NCBI GenBank assembly: GCA_020351855.1 | Contig: CP070670.1 | Coordinates: forward strand, 2,274,792-2,310,182 | From: Gemmatimonadota bacterium | Lineage (GTDB): Bacteria; Gemmatimonadota; Gemmatimonadetes; Palauibacterales; Palauibacteraceae | Length of the DNA: 35,391 nt | Direction: 5' to 3' | In this document: piece after piece, positions 27,409 through 35,229 of the stretch | How the letters are laid out: every line of letters starts with the position of its first letter | Numbering within the stretch: the first letter of the stretch is position 1 | Position numbers and translations under genes: made by a program | Notes under the pieces: generated by a model | Database searches by the model: none | The model's input: only the letters and a program-made list of their open reading frames with translations | What the model was told of the DNA's origin: nothing

Positions 27409-29091
27409 TCAGAAGAAGGTGTAGCCGGGCGAGACCAGCCTGGCGGGCAGGTAGGTCAGGAAGAACGGCGCGTAGGCGATCAGGACGAGCACGACCGCAG
27501 CCACCGTCCAGAGACCGATCCGGTCCAGCTTGACATCCCAGCCCTCTCGCGAGGCAGGGATCAGCGTCTCGGCGAACGGGATGTCCTTCGGCCCCTCGCC
27601 CTTCTTTCCGAAGAAGATCGTCATGACGATGACGAGGAAGAACATGACCGCGCCGACCGTCATCAGCGTACCGCCGATTCCGGTCAAGGCGCCCGCGAGC
27701 TCCCACGACTCGGCGCCGTAGTTCGCCTCCGCCCGGAAGATGCGTCGAGGCATCCCATCGAGGCCACCTGAGATCAGACCCCGCGCCATGATCAGGACGC
27801 CGACCGTGTAGACCCACGACTGCGCCACGGCGAGCTTCCGGCCCCATAGCTTGCGCTGCGTCAGGTAGGGGATGGCCCAGTAGGCGACGCCCATGAGCGT
27901 GAGGGCGACCGCGCTGCCCACCGTCATGTGGAAGTGGCCCGGAATCCAGGCGGTATTGTGAACGATCTGGTTCACGAAGTAGCTCGCGTTGATCAGCCCC
28001 GTGATGCCTCCGAACACGAAGGTGATCATGGCCAGGACCTGAGCCGTCAGGGAGGGATCGTCCCACCGGAGCTTGCGGATCCAGCCGAGGAGCCCGCCGC
28101 CGCCGTTGCGGCGACCACCGATCTCGAGCGCCGCCACGACGGAAAAGGCCGTGGCGAGGCTCGGATAGAACACGCCGAAGGTGAGTAACGCGTGGAACGC
28201 CTTGAAGGACGTCGCGATTCCCGGGTCCGTGTACTGGTGGTGAAACCCGGTCGGAATGGACAGCAGCAGGAACATGATGAACACGACGCGTGTCAGCGGA
28301 TCGCTGACCAGCTTGCCGTTCGTCTGGCGGGGGACCAGCGCATACCAGGAGATATACGCGGGAAGCAGCCAGGCGTAGACGATCGCATGTCCGGTGAACC
28401 AGAAGAGCGTCCGGTTCAGCAGGGGGTCCGTCCTCTCGAGGATGCCCAGGGACCAGGGGAGGAGGAAGCCGACGAAGGAGACGGCGATCCCGATCGATGC
28501 GATGTCCCACATCACATAGGTGAGAACGGAGATGAAGGCGAGGAGCGGGATTCGCTCCCCCCGGTTGTCACGTCGCCAGCGGGCCAGCAGCACGTACAGG
28601 TGGGCGGAAGCGATCCAGGTGCTCACGACGAGGAGCACGAGGCCCAAGTAGTACGCCCAGTGGGCCTGCAACGGAGCGTAGGCGGTGAAGAGCACCGAAG
28701 CGCGGTTCGTGGTCACCGACCAGATCACCATGACGTTGGCAGCCACGAGCGTCCAGAGGGTCGCTTGCAGGAATCCCTTGATCATCGGCCGGCTCAGGGC
28801 CCGCGCCGTCATTAGCGGCAGGAAGGCGTTCGAGAAGGCGAAGGTGAAAAAGAGCGCATTCGCCACCCCGTGCGCCGTAAGGCCCTGATAGTAGCTGCGC
28901 AGGGCGGGGAAAAACCGGAGAATGTCGATCTTGGCGTAGGACAACCCCTGCGCGAATCCGTGAGCCACGCCGGCCGCGAGCGCGAAATAGCCGATGTAGA
29001 TCGTCCACCTTACGAGCCGCCGCTGATCGTCGGGGAGGTCGTAGCCGCTCGCGTGGAGAACGACGGTCGGGTTGCTCGTGCTCGGGCTCAT
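27409..29091 (-). CDS. ba3-type cytochrome c oxidase subunit I
   Basis: A 560-residue haem-copper oxidase of the B (ba3) family, the catalytic O2-reducing proton pump. Haem ligands H74 and H388 hold low-spin haem b, H386 holds the high-spin haem (I-P-G-H-F-H-M), and CuB is bound by H235, H284 and H285. Y239 in G-H-A-I-V-Y is the cross-linked tyrosine, placed four residues after H235 as in this family. The usual D-channel residues of A-type oxidases are not evident. At least 13 helices are predicted. The ATG at 29091 overlaps the subunit II stop as ATGA. Longer upstream readings lie within subunit II and are rejected. Confidence 0.95.
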   Translation of the reverse strand: MSPSTSNPTVVLHASGYDLPDDQRRLVRWTIYIGYFALAAGVAHGFAQGLSYAKIDILRFFPALRSYYQGLTAHGVANALFFTFAFSNAFLPLMTARALSRPMIKGFLQATLWTLVAANVMVIWSVTTNRASVLFTAYAPLQAHWAYYLGLVLLVVSTWIASAHLYVLLARWRRDNRGERIPLLAFISVLTYVMWDIASIGIAVSFVGFLLPWSLGILERTDPLLNRTLFWFTGHAIVYAWLLPAYISWYALVPRQTNGKLVSDPLTRVVFIMFLLLSIPTGFHHQYTDPGIATSFKAFHALLTFGVFYPSLATAFSVVAALEIGGRRNGGGGLLGWIRKLRWDDPSLTAQVLAMITFVFGGITGLINASYFVNQIVHNTAWIPGHFHMTVGSAVALTLMGVAYWAIPYLTQRKLWGRKLAVAQSWVYTVGVLIMARGLISGGLDGMPRRIFRAEANYGAESWELAGALTGIGGTLMTVGAVMFFLVIVMTIFFGKKGEGPKDIPFAETLIPASREGWDVKLDRIGLWTVAAVVLVLIAYAPFFLTYLPARLVSPGYTFF

Positions 29092-29555
29092 TCGACGATC
29101 ACCTTGCCTGACATGAGATGGTGCCCCGCACCGCAGTATTCGTGGCAGACGAGGATGTGCTCGCCCGGCTCCTCGAAGCGGTACGTGTTCCGGGAGATCT
29201 GGCCCGGGATCAGCATCATGTTGACGCGCGTCCCGGTGATGTGCAGTCCGTGAATCACATCCGTCGCCGCCGCCAGGAACGTGACCTCGGAGCCAGCCGG
29301 CACCCGGATCTCTGCCGGATTGAACACCCACGCGCTGGCCAGGAGCACCACCTCGTAACGTCCTGGAGCGACCTCACGCACGCCCGGATTGTCGAACGGC
29401 TCCACGCTGTTGATCGTCAGCGGATCGACCTCACCGGCCCTTCCGGGAAGGTGCATGCTGGCCGCAACGGAAGTGATCACGAGCGCGACCATGAACACCA
29501 CCAGCATGATCGCGCCGAGCCAGAGGAACGCCTTCTCGTATTGATGGACTCTCAT
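29088..29555 (-). CDS. ba3-type cytochrome c oxidase subunit II (CuA)
   Basis: A 155-residue subunit II with one N-terminal helix (about 10-31) and a periplasmic cupredoxin domain carrying CuA: H102, C137, E139, C141, H145 and M148 (V-C-H-E-Y-C-G-A-G-H-H-L-M). It receives electrons from cytochrome c and passes them to subunit I. The single helix and short length match ba3-type enzymes, whose subunit II lacks the second helix. The gene overlaps subunit I by four bases and follows the small subunit gene by nine. Confidence 0.95.
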   Translation of the reverse strand: MRVHQYEKAFLWLGAIMLVVFMVALVITSVAASMHLPGRAGEVDPLTINSVEPFDNPGVREVAPGRYEVVLLASAWVFNPAEIRVPAGSEVTFLAAATDVIHGLHITGTRVNMMLIPGQISRNTYRFEEPGEHILVCHEYCGAGHHLMSGKVIVE

Positions 29556-29564
29556 CGTCGCTTC

Positions 29565-29741
29565 CTAACGATCGAGCAGGGTCAGATACATGATCGCCCA
29601 CATCGCGGCGAGCGCCATCAAGAAGACGAGCATGATGAAGAGGGTACCCGTGGTGACGGGTTCCTCTTGAGGCTGGAGGGGCTCATGCCCGCCTTCCGGG
29701 GATCCAGCGGCCCCCGGTGGCATGCCGGACTCTTCTGCCAT
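29565..29741 (-). CDS. Small single-helix oxidase subunit (CbaD/subunit IIa-like)
   Basis: A 58-residue frame: a Gly/Pro/Glu-rich N-terminus (M-A-E-E-S-G-M-P-P-G) followed by one hydrophobic helix (about 33-54: L-F-I-M-L-V-F-L-M-A-L-A-A-M-W) and a short tail L-T-L-L-D-R. The ribosome binding site GGGAGG lies six bases upstream of the ATG at 29741. Position directly before subunit II, size and topology match the small subunit IIa of ba3 oxidases. It probably supplies the missing second helix of subunit II. Confidence 0.8.
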   Translation of the reverse strand: MAEESGMPPGAAGSPEGGHEPLQPQEEPVTTGTLFIMLVFLMALAAMWAIMYLTLLDR

Positions 29742-29825
29742 CGTCGACCTCCCGAGTGTACGGCGGTGTACGACCCTGTGAACTTCAAGCCGCTGGGGTG
29801 CTGCCCTGGGCGGCGTGATGCCTGC

Positions 29826-30071
29826 CTATCCCGACAGCCGCGAATCCCAAAGACGGACCCGGCCCGCCAGCACCTTCAAGAGCCCGCTGAACACGATCAG
29901 GAACACGGCCGCCAGCAGGGCATCAAGCAGGACAAAACGTCCAGTCAGGATCTCGTTCACGAAGCGCCAGATGAAGAAGACCATCGGGATCCCGAGGAGC
30001 ACGAAGCCGCCCATCCCGACCAGGAGGCCGCCAATCCCGTGACCGTCGGAACTCTCTCGTTGCGTAATCAA
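29826..30071 (-). CDS. Small two-helix membrane protein
   Basis: An 81-residue protein if the TTG at 30071 is used: GGGGGAGG lies two bases upstream, slightly close. The frame is open to 30215, but the added residues are Pro/Arg-rich and unlike a real N-terminus. Two hydrophobic helices (G-G-L-L-V-G-M-G-G-F-V-L-L-G and L-L-D-A-L-L-A-A-V-F-L-I-V-F-S-G) are joined by a loop (R-F-V-N-E-I-L-T-G-R-F), ending in a basic tail. I do not recognise a family. It precedes the oxidase genes on the same strand by 84 bases and may be part of the same transcript, perhaps an assembly or accessory subunit. Confidence 0.55.
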   Translation of the reverse strand: MITQRESSDGHGIGGLLVGMGGFVLLGIPMVFFIWRFVNEILTGRFVLLDALLAAVFLIVFSGLLKVLAGRVRLWDSRLSG

Positions 30072-30225
30072 TGCCTCCCCCAGGACCGAGTGACCGTTCT
30101 TTCTAAGCGGATGATCGCCTGTCAGCAAGTCGCGCCGGCATGCTGCCCCGGCGAGGGGAGGAAGGGGAGGACCGGCAGGAGGGCGCCGCGCGCTTGCCCG
30201 ATGATCGGGCATCACCCAAAATACC

Positions 30226-30231
30226 GATAAT
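30226..30231 (+). promoter_or_regulatory. Candidate -10 element of the small plus-strand transcript
   Basis: GATAAT (five of six matches to TATAAT) sits in a local AT-rich patch. No good -35 is found at 16-18 bases, so this is a weak call. It would give a start near 30238. Confidence 0.3.
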
Positions 30232-30271
30232 CGAAACGCCCTGGCCGTGAACTCAACAAAGGAGGTGATCT

Positions 30272-30337
30272 GTGTCTGATGGGAGTAGATCCGAGTCTAA
30301 CTCGGCACGGGCAAGCGATCGCCTCTGCGCGGGCTGA
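30272..30337 (+). CDS. Candidate 21-residue peptide with optimal ribosome binding site
   Basis: A GTG start lies six bases after GGAGG within a 13-base perfect match to the 16S 3' end. The product would be a Ser/Arg-rich 21-mer (M-S-D-G-S-R-S-E-S-N-S through L-C-A-G) with no membrane segment. It overlaps the left arm of the long-range stem, so its translation would disrupt the fold, as in leader-peptide control. An ATG at 30279 in another frame (35 codons, stop at 30384) is an alternative but is 13 bases from the site. Confidence 0.35.
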   Translation: MSDGSRSESNSARASDRLCAG

Positions 30338-30435
30338 GCCGGCTTCCGGCTCGCCATGGCAGGAGAGATTGACAACGCTCGCCTAGCACCGATGTCGTAG
30401 AAGGCGTCGCGCCGAGTTAGGACGGAGCGTACCCC

Positions 30436-30478
30436 GACGGGTCGCCGGCTCGAAGAGCTGGCGACCCGTCTTTTCTTT
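30436..30478 (+). terminator. Canonical intrinsic terminator
   Basis: A 16-bp stem (30436-30451 with 30455-30470, a single G-U pair, loop GAA) is followed directly by TTTTCTTT. The T tract is only on the plus-strand side, so it ends a plus-strand transcript. It is the only T-tailed terminator I find in the window. Confidence 0.9.
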
Positions 30479-30565
30479 CGCCGTTTCTGGTGCCGCGGCA
30501 GCCCGCGTCTTTCTCGAGGTTGGGCACGCACAGCGGATCTGCACAGGCGGCGCGGCGGCTCCTCC

Positions 30566-33043
30566 TCAGGTCGCGGGCTCTTCTCGCCCGTCAGGCTGCC
30601 GCCAGTACGGCACCCAGCCGATCGCGACGACCTCGACGTCCACGTCGGCCCGCCGCGGGCTGAGCTCCACCTCCTCGAACTCCTCTAGCGCTTCCTCCCA
30701 CCGCGCCCTGATCTCGGCGGTTTCCTCGCTCAACTCCTCGCGCAGCTCCTCGATCTCAGCCTCCAGCTGCTGCACACGGGCCTCCGCCTCCTCGGCGCTA
30801 AGTCGTGCGCTGGCCTGCTGCCGGTACTTGCCGAGGCTGGTCGAGGCCCCTCGCATGCTCCGGCGTCCGAGGAAGACTCCGAGCAGGGATTCCCCCACCG
30901 AGACCATGGTCTCACGCTTCCGAGCCGACGCGGTCTCCTGCTTCTTGAGCAGGGTTAGCTCGGCCCTCCTCAGTCGATCCTCCAGCTGGCGAAGCCGCTT
31001 CTCGAATCGGTCCCTGACCTTGTCGGTCTCGCCGTCTCGAGCCTCCCTGACTCCTTGGCGCAGCTGGAGCGCGAATTCCGACGCGGAGGCCCCCGGCGCC
31101 GAGTATTCCCCGAGCGACGGGCACGCCAGAAGGGTGAGCCTCCGGGTCCGGTAAAGATGATCGGATAGCTCCCGCGCGGCTCGCTTCAGATCCCGCTCGT
31201 CGTTCAGGCTCGCCGGCAGGGGGCTGTAGGTCGCCTTCCCGCCCGGCGCGCTCTGCAGGGCGGCGGGATCGAAGCCCAGCTCGGACGCTTCGGCCCAGTC
31301 CACGCCCCCGCCCGAGTCCGGCACGGCCAGGAGGGCAACGGACTGCACCTCGTCCGTCCCTCGCTTTCGATCCACGAAGCTCACGCTCGCCATACCGAGC
31401 ACCGCAGGGCGATAGGCGAGTTGAGCGGCGCCGGCCCGCTCTGACACGCCGGGGATGGCTCCCCCTGTGCCATCGCCCGGGGCACGCAGCGTCGGGAGGA
31501 AGTACTGGCGCACCGCCGCGGCGACGGCGGGGGGCCCGGCCGCCGGGGTCTCCCGCTGCGGCGGCGGCCCTTCCGTTCCAGCCGTTTGCCGCGTGACCTG
31601 GGCCGCGACCGGCTGCATAGCGGCTTCGCCCACGGCCTGCTCGCCCATCAGCTCTCGCACCTGCGGTCGGGTCAGGGGCCCACGCAAATAGCTCATCGCC
31701 CACCGGGTATGGAAGGTCGTGGGCCCCGTTTCATGGACGTTGTGCAGAAGGAAGACACGCTTTCCGAGAGCAGAAATAATATTGTCTAGCTCTTTTCTTG
31801 GTAGCGACTTGCCTGCGTTACTTGAAGCGCCTTCAAGGCCATCGAGGACTCGCAGCTTGTCCCGCTCGGTCTGCATCCGCCCGATGAACCAGGTGCCCGC
31901 GTTGCTCAGCGCCTTGTAGTCCAGATCGACCGGATTCTGGGTCGCGAGGAGCAGGCCGACGCCGTAGGCCCGCGCTTGCTTCAGCAGGGTAAGGAACGGA
32001 CGCTTGCTCGGGGGCTCCGCCACCGGCGGCAGGAATCCGAACACCTCGTCCATGTAGAGGAGGGCGCGAAGGCTGGATGTACCGGGCTGGGCACGCATCC
32101 AGGTGATCACCTCATCCAGCAAGAGCGTCACGAAGAACATCCGCTCGGCCTCGGAGAGGTGGGCGATATAGAAGATCGAGTGCCGCGGCTTGCCAGCTGG
32201 TGTGGAGAGGAAACTAGGGACGTCCAAGGGGACCCCTTCGAGCCACTCCTTGAAGCTCGGCGAGGCGATCAGGGTGTTCAGCCTCATCGCGAGCTCCAAG
32301 CGCTCCTTCTCCGGATAGAAGGTGTCGATGTCGAACGCGCCGAGCTGGCGGATCGGGGGCTTGGCGATCGCCCCGATCAGGGTCGGTAGATCCAGGGCGT
32401 AGCCCTGCCGCCAGTAGTGCTCGATCAGGTTCGCCAGCAGCACGTGCTCGCGGGAGCGGGCCGGATCGGCCTCGACGCCGACGAGTCCGAGAAGCCCGCT
32501 TGCCAGCCCGGCGATCCGCTCGCGCAGGGGCTCCGCATCAGTGGCCCAGGAGGCACGAGGCGCGGCCAGTGATCCGAGAACCGATACCGGTATCCCCGCC
32601 GGGCTTCCCGGCGTGTAGACGGCGAACTCGGCCGCAGCGCGGAGAGCCTGGATTCGCTCCCCTCCCTGCCCCCAGTCGGCGAGCCCCCGTCGCCATAGCT
32701 CCGCTTGGCTCGCCGCGAACGCCTCGATCTCCAATCCCTGCCGCCGCGCGTCATCCGGATTCACCCACGGAAGGAAGTCTTCCGGCCGCAGCTCGGGAAA
32801 GGTGAGCAGGAGGTTCGTAATGTCCCCCTTGGGATCGAGGATGATCGCTGGGACTCCGTCCAGCGCCGCCTCCTCCAACAACCCTATGCAGAGTCCCGTC
32901 TTCCCGCTCCCGGTCATGCCGACGCACACCCCGTGGGTCGTCAGGTCCCGCGCGTCGTACATGACCAGCGGATCAAGCAGCTCGGTAGACCCCACGTCGT
33001 AGAGCCGTCCCAGGTAGAACACGCCTAGCCTCTCGAACTCCAT
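30566..33043 (-). CDS. HerA/DUF87-type ATPase with C-terminal coiled coil
   Basis: An 825-residue cytoplasmic ATPase. A short N-terminal beta part leads to Walker A G-M-T-G-S-G-K-T (42-49), then D-P-K-G-D-I-T-N (70-77) and Walker B L-R-A-L-L-Y-M-D-E (325-333), the arrangement of HerA/FtsK-like translocases. A Pro/Ala-rich linker (about 505-540) and a long coiled coil (about 675-800, E-A-E-A-R-V-Q-Q-L-E-A-E-I-E-E-L) follow. It probably forms hexamers; the substrate, DNA or protein, is unknown. No NurA-type nuclease is adjacent, so a classic HerA-NurA role is not supported. The ATG at 33043 has GGAGG six bases upstream; the 35 extra residues of a longer frame are rejected. Confidence 0.85.
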   Translation of the reverse strand: MEFERLGVFYLGRLYDVGSTELLDPLVMYDARDLTTHGVCVGMTGSGKTGLCIGLLEEAALDGVPAIILDPKGDITNLLLTFPELRPEDFLPWVNPDDARRQGLEIEAFAASQAELWRRGLADWGQGGERIQALRAAAEFAVYTPGSPAGIPVSVLGSLAAPRASWATDAEPLRERIAGLASGLLGLVGVEADPARSREHVLLANLIEHYWRQGYALDLPTLIGAIAKPPIRQLGAFDIDTFYPEKERLELAMRLNTLIASPSFKEWLEGVPLDVPSFLSTPAGKPRHSIFYIAHLSEAERMFFVTLLLDEVITWMRAQPGTSSLRALLYMDEVFGFLPPVAEPPSKRPFLTLLKQARAYGVGLLLATQNPVDLDYKALSNAGTWFIGRMQTERDKLRVLDGLEGASSNAGKSLPRKELDNIISALGKRVFLLHNVHETGPTTFHTRWAMSYLRGPLTRPQVRELMGEQAVGEAAMQPVAAQVTRQTAGTEGPPPQRETPAAGPPAVAAAVRQYFLPTLRAPGDGTGGAIPGVSERAGAAQLAYRPAVLGMASVSFVDRKRGTDEVQSVALLAVPDSGGGVDWAEASELGFDPAALQSAPGGKATYSPLPASLNDERDLKRAARELSDHLYRTRRLTLLACPSLGEYSAPGASASEFALQLRQGVREARDGETDKVRDRFEKRLRQLEDRLRRAELTLLKKQETASARKRETMVSVGESLLGVFLGRRSMRGASTSLGKYRQQASARLSAEEAEARVQQLEAEIEELREELSEETAEIRARWEEALEEFEEVELSPRRADVDVEVVAIGWVPYWRQPDGREEPAT

Positions 33044-33179
33044 GTCGACCTCCGGCCTGGTCTCGGCTTGGATGGACGGGGCCCAAAATAGACAGCTTAG
33101 CACGCATCCCCGCATCGGGGGAACGAAGCGTCCGAGTGTCCGTACCACAAGGCGTGTTCACGGGTTGAAGGAGGTCTGT

Positions 33180-33947
33180 GTGCTCGATCCGCTCTCGACC
33201 AGCCGTCGCGTTGCGCTGGGCTCGCTGGCGTGGGTGGGAATCCTGCTGTCGGGCTTGTCCGAGGTGGCCCTGGCGCAGGACAGCCACGAGCTGGCGAACG
33301 TGCTCGGCCGGGTCGTCCAGGCAGGATCGCGAGCCCCCCTTCCCGAGGCCGAGGTCGGGCTGCCCGACCTCGACATGGGCACCGAGACCGACGAGGAAGG
33401 TCGATTCTGGTTCCGGAACGTCCCGGCCGGCGAGCACGTCTTCGTCTTCCAGTACCTCGGATTCGCCGACTCCGCGACCGTGTATCTGGCGCCGAACGAG
33501 CTCAATCAGCTGGAGGTCGCCATCGACCTCCTGGTCGTGCCGGTCGCCGACTTGTTCGTCCGCGTGGAGGCCCTGGAAGCTCCCGGCAAGCTCAGCGATT
33601 TCAACCGTCGACGCGAAAAGGGCCAGGGCTACTTCATCACGCGCGAGGACATCCTGCGCCGAGACCCGGTGCGAACCACGGACATGCTACGAACCGTGCC
33701 GGGCGTCCGCATCGCGCCCACCACCGCGGGACGCTCGACCGTTCGCATGCGGGGCAAGGGGTGCCGCGTCGCCTACTTCGTCGATGGCATCCGGGCGCCG
33801 TCCTTCGACCTGGACAACGTGCAGCCCGCCAGCGTGGCGGGGATCGAGATCTACAAGGGCTCGGCCTCGGTCCCGCCCGAGTTTCGGGGACCGCTCACGC
33901 CCTGCGCCGCCATTGTACTCTGGACTCGCGACCCCAGCCTGCCATAG
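33180..33947 (+). CDS. Secreted carboxypeptidase-regulatory/TonB-plug domain protein A
   Basis: A 255-residue exported protein. A signal peptide (about 1-33, ending A-L-A-Q) is followed by a carboxypeptidase-regulatory-like beta domain (about 40-120: V-L-G-R-V-V ... T-D-E-E-G-R-F-W-F) and a TonB-receptor plug-like domain (about 150-250: I-L-R-R-D-P-V-R-T-T-D-M-L-R-T-V-P-G-V). There is no beta-barrel, so it cannot be a full receptor. C195 and C242 flank the plug core and may form a disulfide. The GTG at 33180 lies five bases after AAGGAGG. It is divergent from the ATPase and 36 bases before its paralogue. Confidence 0.85.
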   Translation: MLDPLSTSRRVALGSLAWVGILLSGLSEVALAQDSHELANVLGRVVQAGSRAPLPEAEVGLPDLDMGTETDEEGRFWFRNVPAGEHVFVFQYLGFADSATVYLAPNELNQLEVAIDLLVVPVADLFVRVEALEAPGKLSDFNRRREKGQGYFITREDILRRDPVRTTDMLRTVPGVRIAPTTAGRSTVRMRGKGCRVAYFVDGIRAPSFDLDNVQPASVAGIEIYKGSASVPPEFRGPLTPCAAIVLWTRDPSLP

Positions 33948-33983
33948 AGTCAAGGTCAGAAAACAACCCGAACCCTGTGCGAG

Positions 33984-34760
33984 ATGACTGAGCGCTCGAG
34001 ATTACCCGGACCCCTCGTTCTTCTCCTGGCGGGGCTCGCCGGCATGCTGCAGCCCGCCGAGGCGAGAGCCCAGGCGGAGGATTCACTGGCGACCCTCACG
34101 GGCCGGGTCCTGTCGCGTAGTCGAGCCGAGCCTGTGGAGCAGGCCTTCGTCTTCCTCCTCCGCAACGCGCTGGGGGCGATGACGGATGCGGAGGGCCGGT
34201 TCTCCATTGATCGGGTCAGCCCCGGTCCGGATACCGTCCAGGTGCGGTACTTCGGCTTCGAGCCGAACACGACCGAGGTCGACCTCAAGGCGGGGCACGT
34301 CACGGAGGCAACCCTCCTGATCAGCAACTCCGTGCTCGAGGTAGCGGACCTGAAGGTGGAGGTGAGACGCACCTACGCGGGCAAGCTGAGAGGGTTCGAG
34401 GAACGACGGAGGAAAGGGTTCGGGGACTTCATCACGCCTCAGCAGATCGAGCGGCGGCAGCCGCGCGTCCCCAGCGACATGCTGCGGGGGATCGCCGGCG
34501 TCTCTGTCGGAAGCGAGCAGCTCGGCCGCACCGAGGTCTACTTCACGAAGGGAAGCGGATCCGGGCGCTGTAACCCGACCATATGGCTGGACGGGCAGCC
34601 GATGCGCGAGATGAACATCGACGACATCACCGCTCCGGATCTTCTGGCCATGGAGATCTACAAGGGCGCGACGGAGATGCCTCCGCAGTGGGCTCGCAAC
34701 GCCTGTGGGCTGATCGTCGTCTGGACCAAGGAGGGGCCGATTCCCGAGGAGGAAGGCTGA
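33984..34760 (+). CDS. Secreted carboxypeptidase-regulatory/TonB-plug domain protein B
   Basis: A 258-residue paralogue of the preceding protein. It has a signal peptide (about 1-30, ending A-R-A-Q), a regulatory-like beta domain (37-115: L-T-G-R-V-L ... T-D-A-E-G-R-F-S-I) and a plug-like domain (145-248: R-R-Q-P-R-V-P-S-D-M-L-R-G-I-A-G-V). The two share the order F-I-T/I-T-P, C-x5-F/W-x-D-G, I-E/M-E-I-Y-K-G, P-P-x-F/W and C-x-x-I-V-x-W-T. C196 and C241 match C195 and C242 of protein A. No barrel follows. The ribosome binding site is weak, consistent with co-translation from the upstream gene. Confidence 0.85.
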   Translation: MTERSRLPGPLVLLLAGLAGMLQPAEARAQAEDSLATLTGRVLSRSRAEPVEQAFVFLLRNALGAMTDAEGRFSIDRVSPGPDTVQVRYFGFEPNTTEVDLKAGHVTEATLLISNSVLEVADLKVEVRRTYAGKLRGFEERRRKGFGDFITPQQIERRQPRVPSDMLRGIAGVSVGSEQLGRTEVYFTKGSGSGRCNPTIWLDGQPMREMNIDDITAPDLLAMEIYKGATEMPPQWARNACGLIVVWTKEGPIPEEEG

Positions 34761-34821
34761 TTCGGGCGCGGCCGCGAGCACACCCGCCCTCACGCCGTAC
34801 GTCTCGGCTGCTCGGGCGATC

Positions 34822-35229
34822 TCAAGGCTCCACGACCACCTCCCAGCGCGTCTCCACATCCTTCCGCAGCGTGTGGTAGACGCTGCAGTATTTCTCGAAC
34901 GACAGCGCTGCCGCTCGCTGCGCCTTGGCCTCCGAGACATCGCCCTGTAGGACGAACCGAACGTGTAGACGTTCGAAATAGCGCGGAGGATCCGGCCGGC
35001 GGGTCCCGCTGACCGTCACCCTCAGCCCGCGCACTTCCTGGCGGCCCTTTTCGAGAATGTCCACCATGTCGATCCCGGCGCAGGCGCCGAGAGCACCCAG
35101 GAGCATGTCGGTGGGCGCCGGTGCCTCGGCTCTCCGGCCGTCGATCAACCCGGCCATGCCGGCTGAGCGGACCTCGAACCGGAAACCCTCCTGCCACTCG
35201 AGCTCGACTTCCTGCTGGTTCTTGGACAT
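34822..35229 (-). CDS. OsmC/Ohr family protein
   Basis: A 135-residue cytoplasmic protein of the OsmC/YhfA branch. The two redox cysteines are C50 in L-G-A-L-G-A-C-A-G and C115 in F-E-K-Y-C-S-V-Y-H. The P-T-D-M-L-L-G segment before the first and the beta strands R-L-H-V-R-F-V-L match the fold. OsmC/Ohr proteins are thiol peroxidases acting on organic hydroperoxides; the subgroup may act on other substrates. The ATG at 35229 is chosen because the upstream open frame is Arg/Gly-rich without family likeness. It converges on plug protein B. Confidence 0.88.
   Translation of the reverse strand: MSKNQQEVELEWQEGFRFEVRSAGMAGLIDGRRAEAPAPTDMLLGALGACAGIDMVDILEKGRQEVRGLRVTVSGTRRPDPPRYFERLHVRFVLQGDVSEAKAQRAAALSFEKYCSVYHTLRKDVETRWEVVVEP

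Larger units (their letters stand above)
30238..30478 (+). ncRNA. Candidate structured small RNA or leader-peptide transcript
   Basis: Both flanking genes are on the minus strand, yet the plus strand has a full transcription-unit layout. It holds a -10-like site, a full anti-Shine-Dalgarno complement (AAAGGAGGTGATC, 30258-30270), a 21-codon frame, a perfect 10-bp long-range pairing (30297-30306 with 30411-30420), an internal hairpin (30332-30355, 7 bp plus 3 bp around a bulge) and a canonical intrinsic terminator. No plus-strand gene follows for 2.7 kb, so the unit is self-contained. It lacks the hallmarks of tmRNA, SRP RNA and RNase P RNA. The 5' end is a guess. Confidence 0.45.

Noticed and set aside
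26885..28510. 541-codon minus-strand frame overlapping oxidase subunit I and the SLC13 gene
   Set aside because: Runs out of frame across two well-supported genes and has only Arg/Pro/His-rich content.
30258..30270. Fragment of a 16S rRNA 3' end on the minus strand
   Set aside because: Only the anti-Shine-Dalgarno segment matches; the conserved 16S sequence that should precede it is missing. An extended plus-strand ribosome binding site explains it better.
30238..30478. 6S RNA, tmRNA, SRP RNA or RNase P RNA
   Set aside because: None of the conserved sequence hallmarks I know for these RNAs is visible, and the fold lacks the large central bubble of 6S RNA.
30253..30531. 92-codon minus-strand frame across the small RNA locus
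   Set aside because: Arg/Ser-rich composition, no ribosome binding site, and it runs through the plus-strand terminator stem.
33105..33121. TCCCCG-CAT-CGGGGGA hairpin as a terminator between the ATPase and plug genes
   Set aside because: It lies between two divergent starts, where no transcript should end, and has no T tract. It could be an operator, but I have no support.
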